Shown here: in pieces, positions 7,230 through 13,813 of the stretch
Numbering within the stretch: position 1 is the stretch's first letter
Layout of the letters: each line of letters begins with the position of its first letter
Assembly (NCBI GenBank): GCA_030688135.1
Contig: JAUYIW010000037.1
Coordinates: forward strand, 1 to 13,813
Direction: 5' to 3'
Source: Candidatus Uhrbacteria bacterium
Lineage (GTDB): Bacteria > Patescibacteriota > Patescibacteriia > UBA9934
DNA: 13,813 nucleotides
The notes under the pieces: generated by a model
Told to the model about the DNA's origin: nothing
What the model saw: only the letters and a program-made list of their open reading frames with translations
The model's database searches: none
Program-made: the position numbers and the translations under genes

Positions 7230-7265
7230 AAACCCCAGACTCGAAAGAGAACGGGGTTTTTGTTT
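7230..7265 (+). terminator. Rho-independent terminator of leuS
   Basis: AAACCCC (7230-7236) pairs with GGGGTTT (7253-7259); inside, CTC-GAAA-GAG (7240-7249) makes a stable tetraloop helix, and a T-rich tail follows. It is 75 bp after the leuS stop and rules out the longer possible N-terminus of the next reading frame, which would run through it. Confidence 0.88.
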
Positions 7266-7281
7266 TACATCTCTCACTTTT

Positions 7282-7310
7282 TTCACTTTCTTTCACTTCC
7301 GCGCTATAAT
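7282..7310 (+). promoter_or_regulatory. Promoter of the MFS gene, probably giving a leaderless mRNA
   Basis: TTCACT (7282-7287), 17 bp, then a perfect TATAAT (7305-7310) flanked by GCGC on both sides. The expected start of transcription, about seven bases past the -10 box, falls on the A of ATG at 7317. Confidence 0.7.
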
Positions 7311-7316
7311 GCGCGC

Positions 7317-8534
7317 ATGCCGTTTCATCCTAACACATCTTATCCGCTAATGAGTCATAGGTACTGCACAAAACATGCGGCGCTTCCAACTCTTGCGAGT
7401 AATCGCTTGCTTGGCTTTGCGGCAAGTGCTTTGGTAACACTCTTTTTTCCAATTTTTCTTTACGAGTTTTTTAATTTTTCAATAATAGTTGTTCTAGTTT
7501 GGTATGTTGTAGCATATCTTGTTCGTTTACCTTTGCATATTTGGGCAGCGAAAATTTTTTCTCGAACTGGACTTGTGCCAAGTATGTTCATTGGCACCGC
7601 TGGCCTTTTACTTTTTTATTTTTCACTTTATGCTCTCGATATTGGCATTAACTTTTCTCCACTGGCACTTCTTGGGTTAGCGATTGTTGGGCTTGGAGTC
7701 AATGCTGGATTTTATTGGTCACCATTCCATGTTGATTTTGCGCAATTTTCAACCAAGGGTCGTCGAGGTAGAGAAATTGGGCTCTACTATGTTATGCAAC
7801 AAATTGTTGGAATTGGGGCTCCTGTTGTTGCTGGTTGGATAATGCTTCAGTACTCCTATAATGTTTTATTTCTTGTTAGCATTGCGCTAATTGTCGCATC
7901 ACTAATCCCGCTAGTTTTCATTCCAGAAACTAAAGTGCAGTACGAATTTGGGTTTTGGGAAACATTCAGGCAAATGTATTCAAAACGATATCGAGCGCTG
8001 TCATTTTCTATGATGGCTTATGGCGCAGAGAGTGTAGTAGGAATAGTTATTTGGCCAATTTTTCTTTATACGATTTTCGAAGGTCGATATTTAGAAGTTG
8101 GTTTGTTTGCTGCGGTGATTGTTATAATCGGTATAGGTTTTCAACTTATTTTAGGCAGAGCGGTGGATAGGGGATCGAAGAGAAAATTTTTACACTGGGG
8201 TACCGAAGTATATGCGCTTGGTTGGTTTATAAAATCTCTTGTTGATTCGGTATTGGGAGTATTCGCAGCCTCAACTTTTCACAGCTTTGGGTTGATTATG
8301 ACTCGAACGCCAATGGACACAATTTTGTATGAAAAAGCAGCTGATTCCGGACACTACATTGACGAATTCACTGTAATAAAGGAAACTGCTCTTACAATAG
8401 GCAGAATGCTTATGGTAGTGCTATTAATTGGTATAACTTCTTGGTTTTCGATTACGGCAGCTTTTATAGTCGCAGCCATAGTTTCATTAGGAATTAGCAC
8501 GCTTTCAAAGGTTCGAGTTGAGCCGGAGATTTGA
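7317..8534 (+). CDS. Major facilitator superfamily-type membrane transporter
   Basis: A 405-residue protein with about 12 hydrophobic segments in two halves joined by a polar stretch near FWETFRQMYSKRYRAL, as in MFS carriers. GRAVDRGSKRKFLHWG resembles the MFS loop between the first two helices of a half. It should sit in the cytoplasmic membrane and move a small solute; no substrate signature is recognised. The frame is open back to 7188, but a terminator and a promoter lie in that extension, so ATG 7317 is preferred. ATG 7350 is the other candidate; neither has a Shine-Dalgarno. No terminator follows, and ugd starts 57 bp downstream, so read-through is possible. Confidence 0.82.
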   Translation: MPFHPNTSYPLMSHRYCTKHAALPTLASNRLLGFAASALVTLFFPIFLYEFFNFSIIVVLVWYVVAYLVRLPLHIWAAKIFSRTGLVPSMFIGTAGLLLFYFSLYALDIGINFSPLALLGLAIVGLGVNAGFYWSPFHVDFAQFSTKGRRGREIGLYYVMQQIVGIGAPVVAGWIMLQYSYNVLFLVSIALIVASLIPLVFIPETKVQYEFGFWETFRQMYSKRYRALSFSMMAYGAESVVGIVIWPIFLYTIFEGRYLEVGLFAAVIVIIGIGFQLILGRAVDRGSKRKFLHWGTEVYALGWFIKSLVDSVLGVFAASTFHSFGLIMTRTPMDTILYEKAADSGHYIDEFTVIKETALTIGRMLMVVLLIGITSWFSITAAFIVAAIVSLGISTLSKVRVEPEI

Positions 8535-8549
8535 TCTTAATTCGAGTAG

Positions 8550-8582
8550 GGCACTCCCTGTGGGTGCCTGATCATCAGGAGG
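8550..8582 (+). promoter_or_regulatory. Two overlapping hairpins and the ugd ribosome binding site
   Basis: Hairpin 1 pairs 8550-8556 with 8562-8568 (GGCACTC/GGGTGCC, one wobble). Hairpin 2 pairs CCTGA (8567-8571) with TCAGG (8575-8579) and would cover part of the Shine-Dalgarno AGGAGG (8577-8582), nine bases before ATG. The two share 8567-8568 and cannot form fully together. The ribosome site is certain; a switch is speculation. Confidence 0.5.
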
Positions 8583-8591
8583 TTATAATCT

Positions 8592-9872
8592 ATGAACATT
8601 GTTGTTATTGGTACAAGCTATGTTGGACTAGTGCAGGGGGCTTGTTTGGCGCGTTTAGGACATAGTGTTTTGTGCGTTGATATTGATGAGAGTAAGGTGG
8701 CCCGTCTTCGTGAAGGCGTGGTGCCTTTTTTTGAACCTGATTTAGAGGAGATTGTAAGAAGTGAAATGCAGGCAGGCAGGCTTAGCTTTACTTCAAAAAT
8801 TACTGAGGCTGTTATGATTCAGCCTGCAGTAATTTTTTTGGCTGTTGGGACACCGCAGAGTGAAAACGGTGCCGCCGATTTACAGTATCTTAAAGCGGCA
8901 GCACGAGACATTGTTGCGGCCGTTCAATCTACTGCGCTCGTGGTAATCAAAAGTACTGTGCCACCGGGGACATCAAAAAAAGTTAAAGAGTGGCTAGGCA
9001 GTGATTTTGAAGTGGCATCAAACCCTGAATTTTTGCGTGAGGGAAAGGCAGTGAGTGATTTTTTCAATCCTGATCGTATTGTGATTGGCACAACTTCAGA
9101 TCGTGCAGAACAATTATTGCGAGATGTTTACTCTGGGATTTTCACGCAAGTGTTTGTAATGTCTCCTGAGAGTGCTGAACTCACAAAGTATGCGGCAAAT
9201 ACATTTTTAGCATCAAGACTGTCATTAATCAATGAAGTTGCAAACATCGCCGATCACGTGGGTGCAAATATAAAAGATGTCGAAGCTGCGCTTGGGGCAG
9301 ATCCAAGAATAGGGAATCAGTTTTTGCGCGCCGGCGCTGGCTTTGGCGGATCTTGTTTTCCAAAAGATGTTTTAGCACTTGACCACGCTGCGCGTGAGCA
9401 TGGATATGCACCAAAGCTTATTGCTCCAATTATGGAGGTGAATCTTGGACAGACTGAGCGATTTTTACAAAAGATTTACAATCGTTTCGATAACATAGAA
9501 GGTAGGAAGTTTTCTGTGTGGGGCTTAGCGTTTAATGCTGGAACCGATGATGTTCGTGAATCGCCAGCTCTTCGAATAATAGAAAAGTTACTTGAGCGTG
9601 GTGCTGAACTTTGTGTTTTTGATCCATATGCAATGGCTTCGGGCAGGCTGGTGTTAGGCGATAAAGTTACCTTTGCGCCGTCTATGATGGATGCGCTTAT
9701 TGGAACCGATGCTCTTTTGGTGCTTACAGAGTGGGAGGAGTTTTTATACGCTCCTTGGAATACGATTGCTGAGTTATTAAGTGAGAGAGTAATTTTTGAT
9801 GGAAAGAATTTTCTGCCACACAAAGATTTACGCGATGTTGGATTTGAAGTATTTGGGATTGGATTGAATTAG
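8592..9872 (+). CDS. ugd: UDP-glucose 6-dehydrogenase
   Basis: A 426-residue enzyme of the UDP-glucose/GDP-mannose dehydrogenase family that oxidises UDP-glucose to UDP-glucuronate with two NAD+, in the cytoplasm, for surface polysaccharides. The NAD fold starts at residue 2 with GTSYVGL (7-13) and D30-I-D32 of the second strand. VGTPQ, STVPPGTS and NPEFLREG follow. The central helix has ELTKYAANTFLA, and GFGGSCFPKD (250-259) contains the catalytic Cys255 and D259. The C-terminal third (SVWGLAFNAGTDDVRESPA) is the UDP-binding domain. A near-ideal AGGAGG fixes the start. Relatives on GDP-mannose or UDP-ManNAc are possible, but FLREG and the Cys motif favour UDP-glucose. No glycosyltransferase lies nearby. 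Confidence 0.93.
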   Translation: MNIVVIGTSYVGLVQGACLARLGHSVLCVDIDESKVARLREGVVPFFEPDLEEIVRSEMQAGRLSFTSKITEAVMIQPAVIFLAVGTPQSENGAADLQYLKAAARDIVAAVQSTALVVIKSTVPPGTSKKVKEWLGSDFEVASNPEFLREGKAVSDFFNPDRIVIGTTSDRAEQLLRDVYSGIFTQVFVMSPESAELTKYAANTFLASRLSLINEVANIADHVGANIKDVEAALGADPRIGNQFLRAGAGFGGSCFPKDVLALDHAAREHGYAPKLIAPIMEVNLGQTERFLQKIYNRFDNIEGRKFSVWGLAFNAGTDDVRESPALRIIEKLLERGAELCVFDPYAMASGRLVLGDKVTFAPSMMDALIGTDALLVLTEWEEFLYAPWNTIAELLSERVIFDGKNFLPHKDLRDVGFEVFGIGLN

Positions 9873-9890
9873 TTTTTTGTCATCATGAAT

Positions 9891-9914
9891 AAACGGAGGA
9901 GTTTTCGTTTTTAT
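9891..9914 (+). terminator. Probable terminator of ugd
   Basis: AAACGGA (9891-9897) pairs with TTCGTTT (9904-9910, one G-T wobble) across a 6-base loop, running into TTTTTATT. The stem is AT-rich and modest. It starts 18 bp after the ugd stop. Confidence 0.55.
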
Positions 9915-9920
9915 TATAAA

Positions 9921-9946
9921 CGTAGGGGCGGGGTTTCCACGTCCTC
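9921..9946. repeat. Probable remnant of a GC-rich dispersed palindrome
   Basis: CGTAGGGGCGGGGTTTCC followed by ACGTCCTC looks like a decayed copy of the GTAGGGGCGGGG-TTTCCCCGCCC repeat I remember from many bacterial genomes. It is much richer in G than its surroundings, as is the following stretch to about 9985. No second copy is in this window, so the assignment rests on memory. Confidence 0.4.
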
Positions 9947-10052
9947 TTGGCGAAAGGGTTGGGTTTGGCGGTTTGGCGCGGGGCCGAGTTCGGAGAGCTA
10001 ATATAGTCGCTCCAATAGCCCAGATGGATCATGACTTAAGTGGTGACTGCAT

Positions 10053-11555
10053 ATGGTATATAAAAACAAAATATCACCATCGTTAGTTTTGCGAGTGCTT
10101 TGCACTGGTTTTTTGTTTGGGATTTTTATTTCATCGTTTGTGTTCCGCGATGACGGATCGGTTAGTGTGATCGCACTTTCGATTAGCATTATCGGCGCAA
10201 CGCTTATTGCGTTTTTTTGTTTTCGAAAGCTGCAACTCGATTTGATTACATTGATGCTTGTTTTGGTCGCTGCACTACTTACCGGTTTTTATTTGTTTTC
10301 AATCAGTTTTCCAACCGATAAATCAGTGGCCAGTATTACAGGCGATAATGTTCGAGTTGAGGGCACGGTTCTACACGTTAAGCGCACCGATACTAAACAG
10401 CAGCTCAGGTTGGATTACCTTACAATAAATGATGCAAGCTATGAAGATCGAATTCTGGTTTTCTCTCCTTTGTTTCCACGACTTCAGTATGGCGATAGGG
10501 TAGCAGTGCGTTGCGATCTTCAGGCTCCAGAGCCATTTGACGGATTCGCCTATGACAAGTTTTTAGCAACAAAAGGAGTTTATGCAATTTGCTTTACCAC
10601 GTCTCCGCCACTTGTGATTGATGAGGATATGGGGCATCCGTTGAAGGCGATCCTAATGCAGGCTCGGAATGGAACAATTAGTGTAATCGATAAAACATTT
10701 GGTGAACCTCACGGGTCGCTACTCGCAGGGCTTTTGCTTGGCGAGCAAAGATTTACTAATGCCTGGGATGATCTTTTTTTGAAAACTGGCACAACGCACA
10801 TTGTGGCCGCATCGGGTTACAATGTGGCAGTAGTGACTTTTGTATTGTTCGGTTTGCTTGCTTCGCTTGGAGTTCGTCGTCAGCGAGCGTTCACGATTAT
10901 AATGTTTGGGATTTTAGCTTATGTATTTTTAGCTGGCGCTGAGGCTCCGGTAATTCGCGCTGGAATTATGGGATCGCTTGTACTTCTTGCTCGTCAGCTT
11001 GGTAGAAGTTCCACAATGCTCAATGTTTTATTGCTCACAGGATCAGTTATGCTTTTTGTAAGTCCGCTACTTCTTCGTTATGATGTTGGATTCCAGTTGT
11101 CGATTATATCAACAGTAGCACTAATTTATTTTTCACCTTATGTTGATCGCGGGCTAGAGTTCATTCCTAAAAAATATGAGATTCGCGAGGCTTTAACTGC
11201 AACGTTAACAGCTACATTTTTTACCCTGCCAATTGTTTTTCTCAGTTTTGGTCGCCTTGCAATCATCGCCCCATTTGTGAATTTGCTAATTCTGCCGGTA
11301 CTTCCGTACACCATGGTGTTTGGCGCAGTGTCAGTTTTTGGCGGAATATTTTCGTCTTCTGTAGGCGCATTTCTTTCAGGTCCTGCTTGGGCGCTTCTTG
11401 GTTATATGCTTTGGGTAATCAAATCTATGGCAGAACTTCCATTTGCATCGTTTGAAATTCCACCAGTATTATTCGTTCCTTTGGCGATTTTATCAACAAT
11501 AATTATATGCCTCGTTTGGTACAGACTATCAAAAAAAGCTACAAAGAAATCGTAA
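10053..11555 (+). CDS. comEC: ComEC DNA-uptake channel, N-terminal and membrane part
   Basis: A 500-residue membrane protein. Three N-terminal helices (~12-95) lead into an OB-like DUF4131 region (~105-190: VRVEGTVLHV, LQYGDRVAV). The competence domain follows, with LLAGLLLGEQ and the hallmark HIVAASGYNVAV (249-260), then many membrane segments to ~491. ComEC forms the inner-membrane channel that takes single-stranded DNA into the cell. Family members usually have ~750-800 residues with a C-terminal metallo-beta-lactamase domain; here that lies in the -1 frame in an overlapping reading frame. An A7 run spans the overlap. GTGGTGA (10040-10046) is a weak ribosome site. No other competence or pilus gene is in the window. 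Confidence 0.93.
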   Translation: MVYKNKISPSLVLRVLCTGFLFGIFISSFVFRDDGSVSVIALSISIIGATLIAFFCFRKLQLDLITLMLVLVAALLTGFYLFSISFPTDKSVASITGDNVRVEGTVLHVKRTDTKQQLRLDYLTINDASYEDRILVFSPLFPRLQYGDRVAVRCDLQAPEPFDGFAYDKFLATKGVYAICFTTSPPLVIDEDMGHPLKAILMQARNGTISVIDKTFGEPHGSLLAGLLLGEQRFTNAWDDLFLKTGTTHIVAASGYNVAVVTFVLFGLLASLGVRRQRAFTIIMFGILAYVFLAGAEAPVIRAGIMGSLVLLARQLGRSSTMLNVLLLTGSVMLFVSPLLLRYDVGFQLSIISTVALIYFSPYVDRGLEFIPKKYEIREALTATLTATFFTLPIVFLSFGRLAIIAPFVNLLILPVLPYTMVFGAVSVFGGIFSSSVGAFLSGPAWALLGYMLWVIKSMAELPFASFEIPPVLFVPLAILSTIIICLVWYRLSKKATKKS

Positions 11556-12424
11556 CGCTAGCTCTGCTATTTGCGATTACACTTTTTGCGCACGCGCTAG
11601 TTGCTGGCACATGGCTTGCGTCTGACGAGCTTGCCGTTTGGGTTTTTGATATTGATCAGGGCGATGCAATTTTTATTGACGCACCAAATGCACAAATTTT
11701 AATCGATGGAGGACCTAATGGCGATGTAGTGCAAAAGTTATCTGCGGTAATGCCGTTTTGGGATCGCTCAATTGATGTTGTAGTTAGCACTCATCCGCAT
11801 GCCGACCATGTGACCGGTCTCATTGATGTGCTCGAGCGCTATGACGTTGGTGAGGTGTGGTCAACAGGGCAGGATTACGAGACCGAAGTGTATAGTTACT
11901 TTCAATCGTTTGACCTCCCACCTTTCCAAGGGGGGATTGAGGGGGGTTCTGGAGAGGGCTTGTTTCGACTCGTAAGTGCTGGCTATCAGATCGATCTTGG
12001 GAATGGTGCAACCCTAAGGGTTGCATGGCCGGAATCAAGCTTGAACCATCAATTTTTTGAAGATCCGAATGATGGCTCGATCGTGCTAATGCTCGAGTAT
12101 GGAGAAACGTCAATTCTACTTACGGGTGACATTGGGATTGCGCAGGAGCAGGCGATTTTAGATTCAATGCAAGATATTGATGTGTTAAAGGTTGGTCACC
12201 ACGGTAGTATTATGTCATCTGAAGCAGATTTTCTTGAAGTTATCGATCCGGAATATTCAATCATTTCGGTGGGGGAGAATGATTACGGTCACCCAAGTCC
12301 AATTATTCTAGATCGTTTTAGGTCGATCGGATCGCAGGTTCTTCGCACTGACCTGGACGGAGATGTGCGTGTATTATCAAACGGTGGCGAGCCAGACATC
12401 AGTACTTGGCATTTATCGCCTTGA
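11507..12424 (+). CDS. ComEC C-terminal metallo-beta-lactamase domain, separate overlapping frame
   Basis: A 305-residue protein read in the -1 frame relative to comEC and overlapping it by 49 bp. One hydrophobic segment (~16-37) corresponds to the last ComEC helix. The metallo-beta-lactamase fold follows: FDIDQGDAIFI (47-57), the metal motif HPHADH (96-101), LLTGDIG with D208, and GHHGS (230-234), the order found at the C-terminus of ComEC. It may degrade the non-transported DNA strand. No Shine-Dalgarno precedes ATG 11507, so it may be made by reinitiation or as a frameshift extension of comEC. A repeat-derived stretch (PPFQGGIEGG, ~138-147) and a 19-bp palindrome are embedded in the coding sequence. 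Confidence 0.88.
   Translation: MPRLVQTIKKSYKEIVTLALLFAITLFAHALVAGTWLASDELAVWVFDIDQGDAIFIDAPNAQILIDGGPNGDVVQKLSAVMPFWDRSIDVVVSTHPHADHVTGLIDVLERYDVGEVWSTGQDYETEVYSYFQSFDLPPFQGGIEGGSGEGLFRLVSAGYQIDLGNGATLRVAWPESSLNHQFFEDPNDGSIVLMLEYGETSILLTGDIGIAQEQAILDSMQDIDVLKVGHHGSIMSSEADFLEVIDPEYSIISVGENDYGHPSPIILDRFRSIGSQVLRTDLDGDVRVLSNGGEPDISTWHLSP
11531..11537 (+). other. Candidate -1 frameshift site joining the two comEC frames
   Basis: Seven A residues are phased as tcA AAA AAA in the comEC frame, the classic X XXY YYZ slippery heptamer. The zero frame stops 16 bases later (11553-11555). A one-base backward slip continues at AGC, codon 11 of the downstream frame, giving 495 + 295 = 790 residues. No strong downstream hairpin or upstream Shine-Dalgarno stimulator is clear; the best stem is ~6 bp between the two GCTAG-containing words. 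Confidence 0.5.
11914..11952. repeat. Short palindromic repeat inside the comEC hydrolase (copy 2 of the leuS element)
   Basis: Shares CTTTCCAAGGGGGG and GGTTCTGG with 4831-4866, with the same spacing. Here the frame differs: it reads LPPFQGGIEGGSG, between the first metal motif and the next strand, in what should be a loop. Repeat-derived peptides like PPFQGG are familiar from unrelated bacterial proteins. Confidence 0.75.
12007..12025. repeat. Perfect 19-bp odd palindrome inside the comEC hydrolase
   Basis: TGCAACCCTAAGGGTTGCA has 9-bp arms around a central A. It is read as part of NGATLRVAWP, 55 bp after the repeat at 11914. From memory, GCAACCCT-AGGGTTGC palindromes are dispersed in some bacterial genomes. 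No second copy is in the window. Confidence 0.6.
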
Positions 12425-12530
12425 TTGGTTGGGAGCCGGTAGACAATGGCTGGAATTCAGTATCTAGATGGCCACCTGTTTACAAACTACTATCTACCAT
12501 TTACTTCCTACTCTAGATAGAATGCGTATA

Positions 12531-12559
12531 TTGACAATATCTCTAATTCGATGTAGAAT
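12531..12559 (+). promoter_or_regulatory. Strong sigma-70-type promoter of ndk
   Basis: Perfect TTGACA (12531-12536), 17-bp spacer, TAGAAT (12554-12559, 5/6). The predicted start near 12566 leaves a leader of about 148 nt. This is the best promoter in the window. The preceding stretch (12425-12530) has a CTATCT/AGATAG inverted repeat but no clear terminator for the comEC unit. Confidence 0.82.
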
Positions 12560-12617
12560 TTTACTAAAATTAAAGTATTTAACGTCTTAACGTTTTAAAT
12601 AAGGGCAAGGATCCTAG

Positions 12618-12688
12618 GATGTACGGATTTGCTACAGATGTACAGATTTGAAGGCGTCGATCTGTATATCAGTAACAATCAGTACATC
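12618..12688 (+). promoter_or_regulatory. Structured, repeat-rich 5' leader of ndk
   Basis: GATGTACGGATTTG (12618-12631) and GATGTACAGATTTG (12637-12650) are direct repeats with one mismatch. GATGTACAGAT (12637-12647) can pair with ATCTGTATATC (12660-12670) in an 11-bp stem with one G-U pair and a 12-nt loop. GTACATC (12682-12688) can instead pair with either GATGTAC. ATCAGTA also occurs twice (12668, 12679). Alternative pairings suggest a cis-regulatory leader; no known riboswitch class is recognised. Confidence 0.4.
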
Positions 12689-12713
12689 GGTAGGACCCTG
12701 GAAAAAAAATCAT

Positions 12714-13181
12714 ATGGCAAATGCAGAACGAACACTAGTACTAATCAAACCCGACGCTTTACAGCGCGAACTTGCAGGTGAAGTCTTGAGCAGGTTTGAG
12801 AAAAAAGGACTCAAAATTGTAGCTCTTAAGCTTACTAATTTGGACGACTCTACTCTTCAGGAACACTACGGTCATTTGGCCGATAAACCTTTCTTCGCTG
12901 ATTTAAAGTCATTCATGATGCAGACTCCGGTTATTGCCATGATTCTAGAGGGTCTTGGTGCAATAGATGAAGTTCGGAAAATCGTTGGCGCAACAAATCC
13001 TCGCGAGGCTGACGCTGGTACTATCCGCGCCGACCTTTCTATGAATGTGCCTTCAAATATGGTACACGCTTCAGATTCACCCGAGAATGCGGAAATTGAA
13101 ATGAAGCGATTCTTCAAAGATGATGAAGTATTTACTTACGTAAAGTTAACCGATAAGTATCACTTTGGTGAAGGCGTGTAA
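12714..13181 (+). CDS. ndk: Nucleoside diphosphate kinase
   Basis: A 155-residue protein that moves the gamma-phosphate from ATP to other nucleoside diphosphates, in the cytoplasm, through a phosphohistidine. It starts with RTLVLIKPDAL (6-16), then the Kpn-loop-like GATNPREADAGTIRADL (92-108) and NMVHASDSPE (115-124) with active-site H118. Length is slightly above the usual ~140-150. The frame is open to 12648, but the 22 extra residues resemble no NDK and overlap the leader hairpin, so ATG 12714 is chosen. GGA at 12700-12702 is the only weak ribosome site. It has its own promoter and terminator. In a Patescibacterium with limited nucleotide synthesis it would serve salvage. Confidence 0.96.
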   Translation: MANAERTLVLIKPDALQRELAGEVLSRFEKKGLKIVALKLTNLDDSTLQEHYGHLADKPFFADLKSFMMQTPVIAMILEGLGAIDEVRKIVGATNPREADAGTIRADLSMNVPSNMVHASDSPENAEIEMKRFFKDDEVFTYVKLTDKYHFGEGV

Positions 13182-13215
13182 GAAACGATAAATGTCAAAA
13201 TCCAAATAACAAATC

Positions 13216-13249
13216 AAAGAACCGGCTGAGCGCTGGTTCTTTTGTTTTA
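13216..13249 (+). terminator. Rho-independent terminator of ndk
   Basis: AAAGAACCGGC (13216-13226) pairs with the strand ending GGTTCTTT (13235-13242): an 11-bp stem with one wobble and a 5-base loop, followed by TTTTGTTTT. It starts 34 bp after the ndk stop. Confidence 0.92.
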
Positions 13250-13282
13250 GATGTTGTGGTAAGATGGATTTTAAAGAAATCT

Positions 13283-13741
13283 ATGGCTAATTGGAAAGAG
13301 AAATTTAGAGCGATTATGGCAGTGTACGTAATCCTTGAAAATAAAGATGGCGAAGTGCTTTTATTATTACGCGAGAATACTGGTTATTGCGATGGTCAAT
13401 ATGGCCTACCTGCAGGTCATGTTGATGGTAATGAAGAATTATTATCCGCAATGCGAAGAGAGGCGCTTGAAGAAGTTGGTGTTCGTATCGGTCCGGAGCA
13501 TTTAGAGCTTGTGCATACCATGCATAGATATTGCGGAGATCACGAAAGAATAGATTTCTTTTTTAAGTGCACCAACTGGGAGGGAGAGCCTATAAACGCC
13601 GAGCCTCATAAATGCGGAGGGATTCAATGGTTTGATCTGCGCGATTTACCCGAGGAGTTAATTGACTATTATCGCCATATGTTTGAATGCATTGAAAGGG
13701 GAGAAAATTATAGCAGTTTTGGATGGACGGTGGTGCATTGA
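13283..13741 (+). CDS. Nudix hydrolase
   Basis: A 152-residue Nudix-fold protein. The Nudix box begins at G45 and fits GX5EX7REUXEEXGU: G45, E51, R59, E60, E63, E64, G66, with Ala at the first hydrophobic place (A61). Such enzymes cleave a nucleoside diphosphate linked to another group with Mg2+. The conserved downstream pieces (RIDFFF, WEGEP, PHKCGGIQWF, FECIERG, FGW) match a subfamily whose substrate I cannot name; an oxidised or non-canonical NTP or a nucleotide sugar is plausible. ATG 13283 is chosen; GTG 13256 would add nine residues with no family support. No Shine-Dalgarno is clear. It follows the ndk terminator, so it needs its own promoter, which I could not place. Confidence 0.88.
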   Translation: MANWKEKFRAIMAVYVILENKDGEVLLLLRENTGYCDGQYGLPAGHVDGNEELLSAMRREALEEVGVRIGPEHLELVHTMHRYCGDHERIDFFFKCTNWEGEPINAEPHKCGGIQWFDLRDLPEELIDYYRHMFECIERGENYSSFGWTVVH

Positions 13742-13788
13742 GTATAGAGTGTTTGATTGCTGATTTTATGGTATAGGGTCGAGATAGC

Positions 13789-13813
13789 AAAAGTTTCGAA
13801 ACCCGGTTTCGAA
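13789..13813. repeat. Palindromic repeat at window edge, inverted copy of the leuS element
   Basis: The last 25 bases are the exact reverse complement of 6825-6849 in leuS. The element continues to the edge of the window, so its full length is not visible. It lies in the intergenic space 48 bp after the Nudix stop. Confidence 0.8.

Noticed and set aside
7188..7316. 43-residue N-terminal extension of the MFS protein
   Set aside because: It would include the leuS terminator and the MFS promoter, and the residues are not membrane-protein-like.
8584..8589. TATAAT just before ugd ATG as a promoter
   Set aside because: Transcription would begin inside the coding sequence; it is the AT-rich spacer between Shine-Dalgarno and start.
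10002..10007. TATAGT as a -10 box for comEC
   Set aside because: No acceptable -35 box lies 16-18 bp upstream.
12648..12713. 22-residue N-terminal extension of NDK
   Set aside because: NDK family proteins begin near ERTLVLIKPDA; the extension overlaps a leader hairpin and lacks a ribosome site.

Overview
The window looks like a piece of a Patescibacteria (Candidate Phyla Radiation) chromosome. The best clue is the long secreted protein at 1568-3745 (minus strand): its C-terminal ~130 residues match, from memory, a domain recurrent in surface proteins of this group. A LeuRS without the usual insertion before KMSKS, a ComEC in two reading frames and a small mixed gene set fit the same picture. 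TGA acts as a stop (ends of 7317-8534 and 11507-12424), so this is not a UGA-glycine lineage. No phage, insertion sequence, CRISPR, rRNA or tRNA gene was seen.

Layout: 1-389 holds a 48-bp tandem repeat and a weak promoter, followed by a PP2C-type phosphatase gene (390-1154) with its own terminator. 1183-1567 is a cluster of palindromic repeats ending in a bidirectional terminator. The secreted beta-propeller/Ig-like protein runs leftward from 3745. A divergent intergenic region (3746-4122) leads to leuS (4123-7155), then a terminator, an apparently leaderless MFS transporter (7317-8534), UDP-glucose dehydrogenase (8592-9872), comEC in two overlapping frames (10053-11555 and 11507-12424), nucleoside diphosphate kinase (12714-13181, strong promoter and structured leader) and a Nudix hydrolase (13283-13741).

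Three things stand out. First, leuS carries a complete RBBP9/YdeN-like alpha/beta-hydrolase domain (~195 residues, apparent Ser-Asp-His triad) nested in frame inside its second zinc-binding module, between the two CxxC pairs. Second, the comEC membrane part and its metallo-beta-lactamase part overlap in the -1 frame across an in-phase A AAA AAA heptamer; a -1 slip would give a 790-residue ComEC of normal size. Third, short palindromic elements of several families sit inside conserved genes: one family in both leuS and the comEC hydrolase in different reading frames, and another in leuS and at the right edge of the window.

The genes do not form one pathway. They are mostly separate transcription units for translation, nucleotide metabolism, DNA uptake, cell-surface sugar supply and surface proteins, separated by terminators and repeats. 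Names rest on motifs and memory of families; no database search was run.
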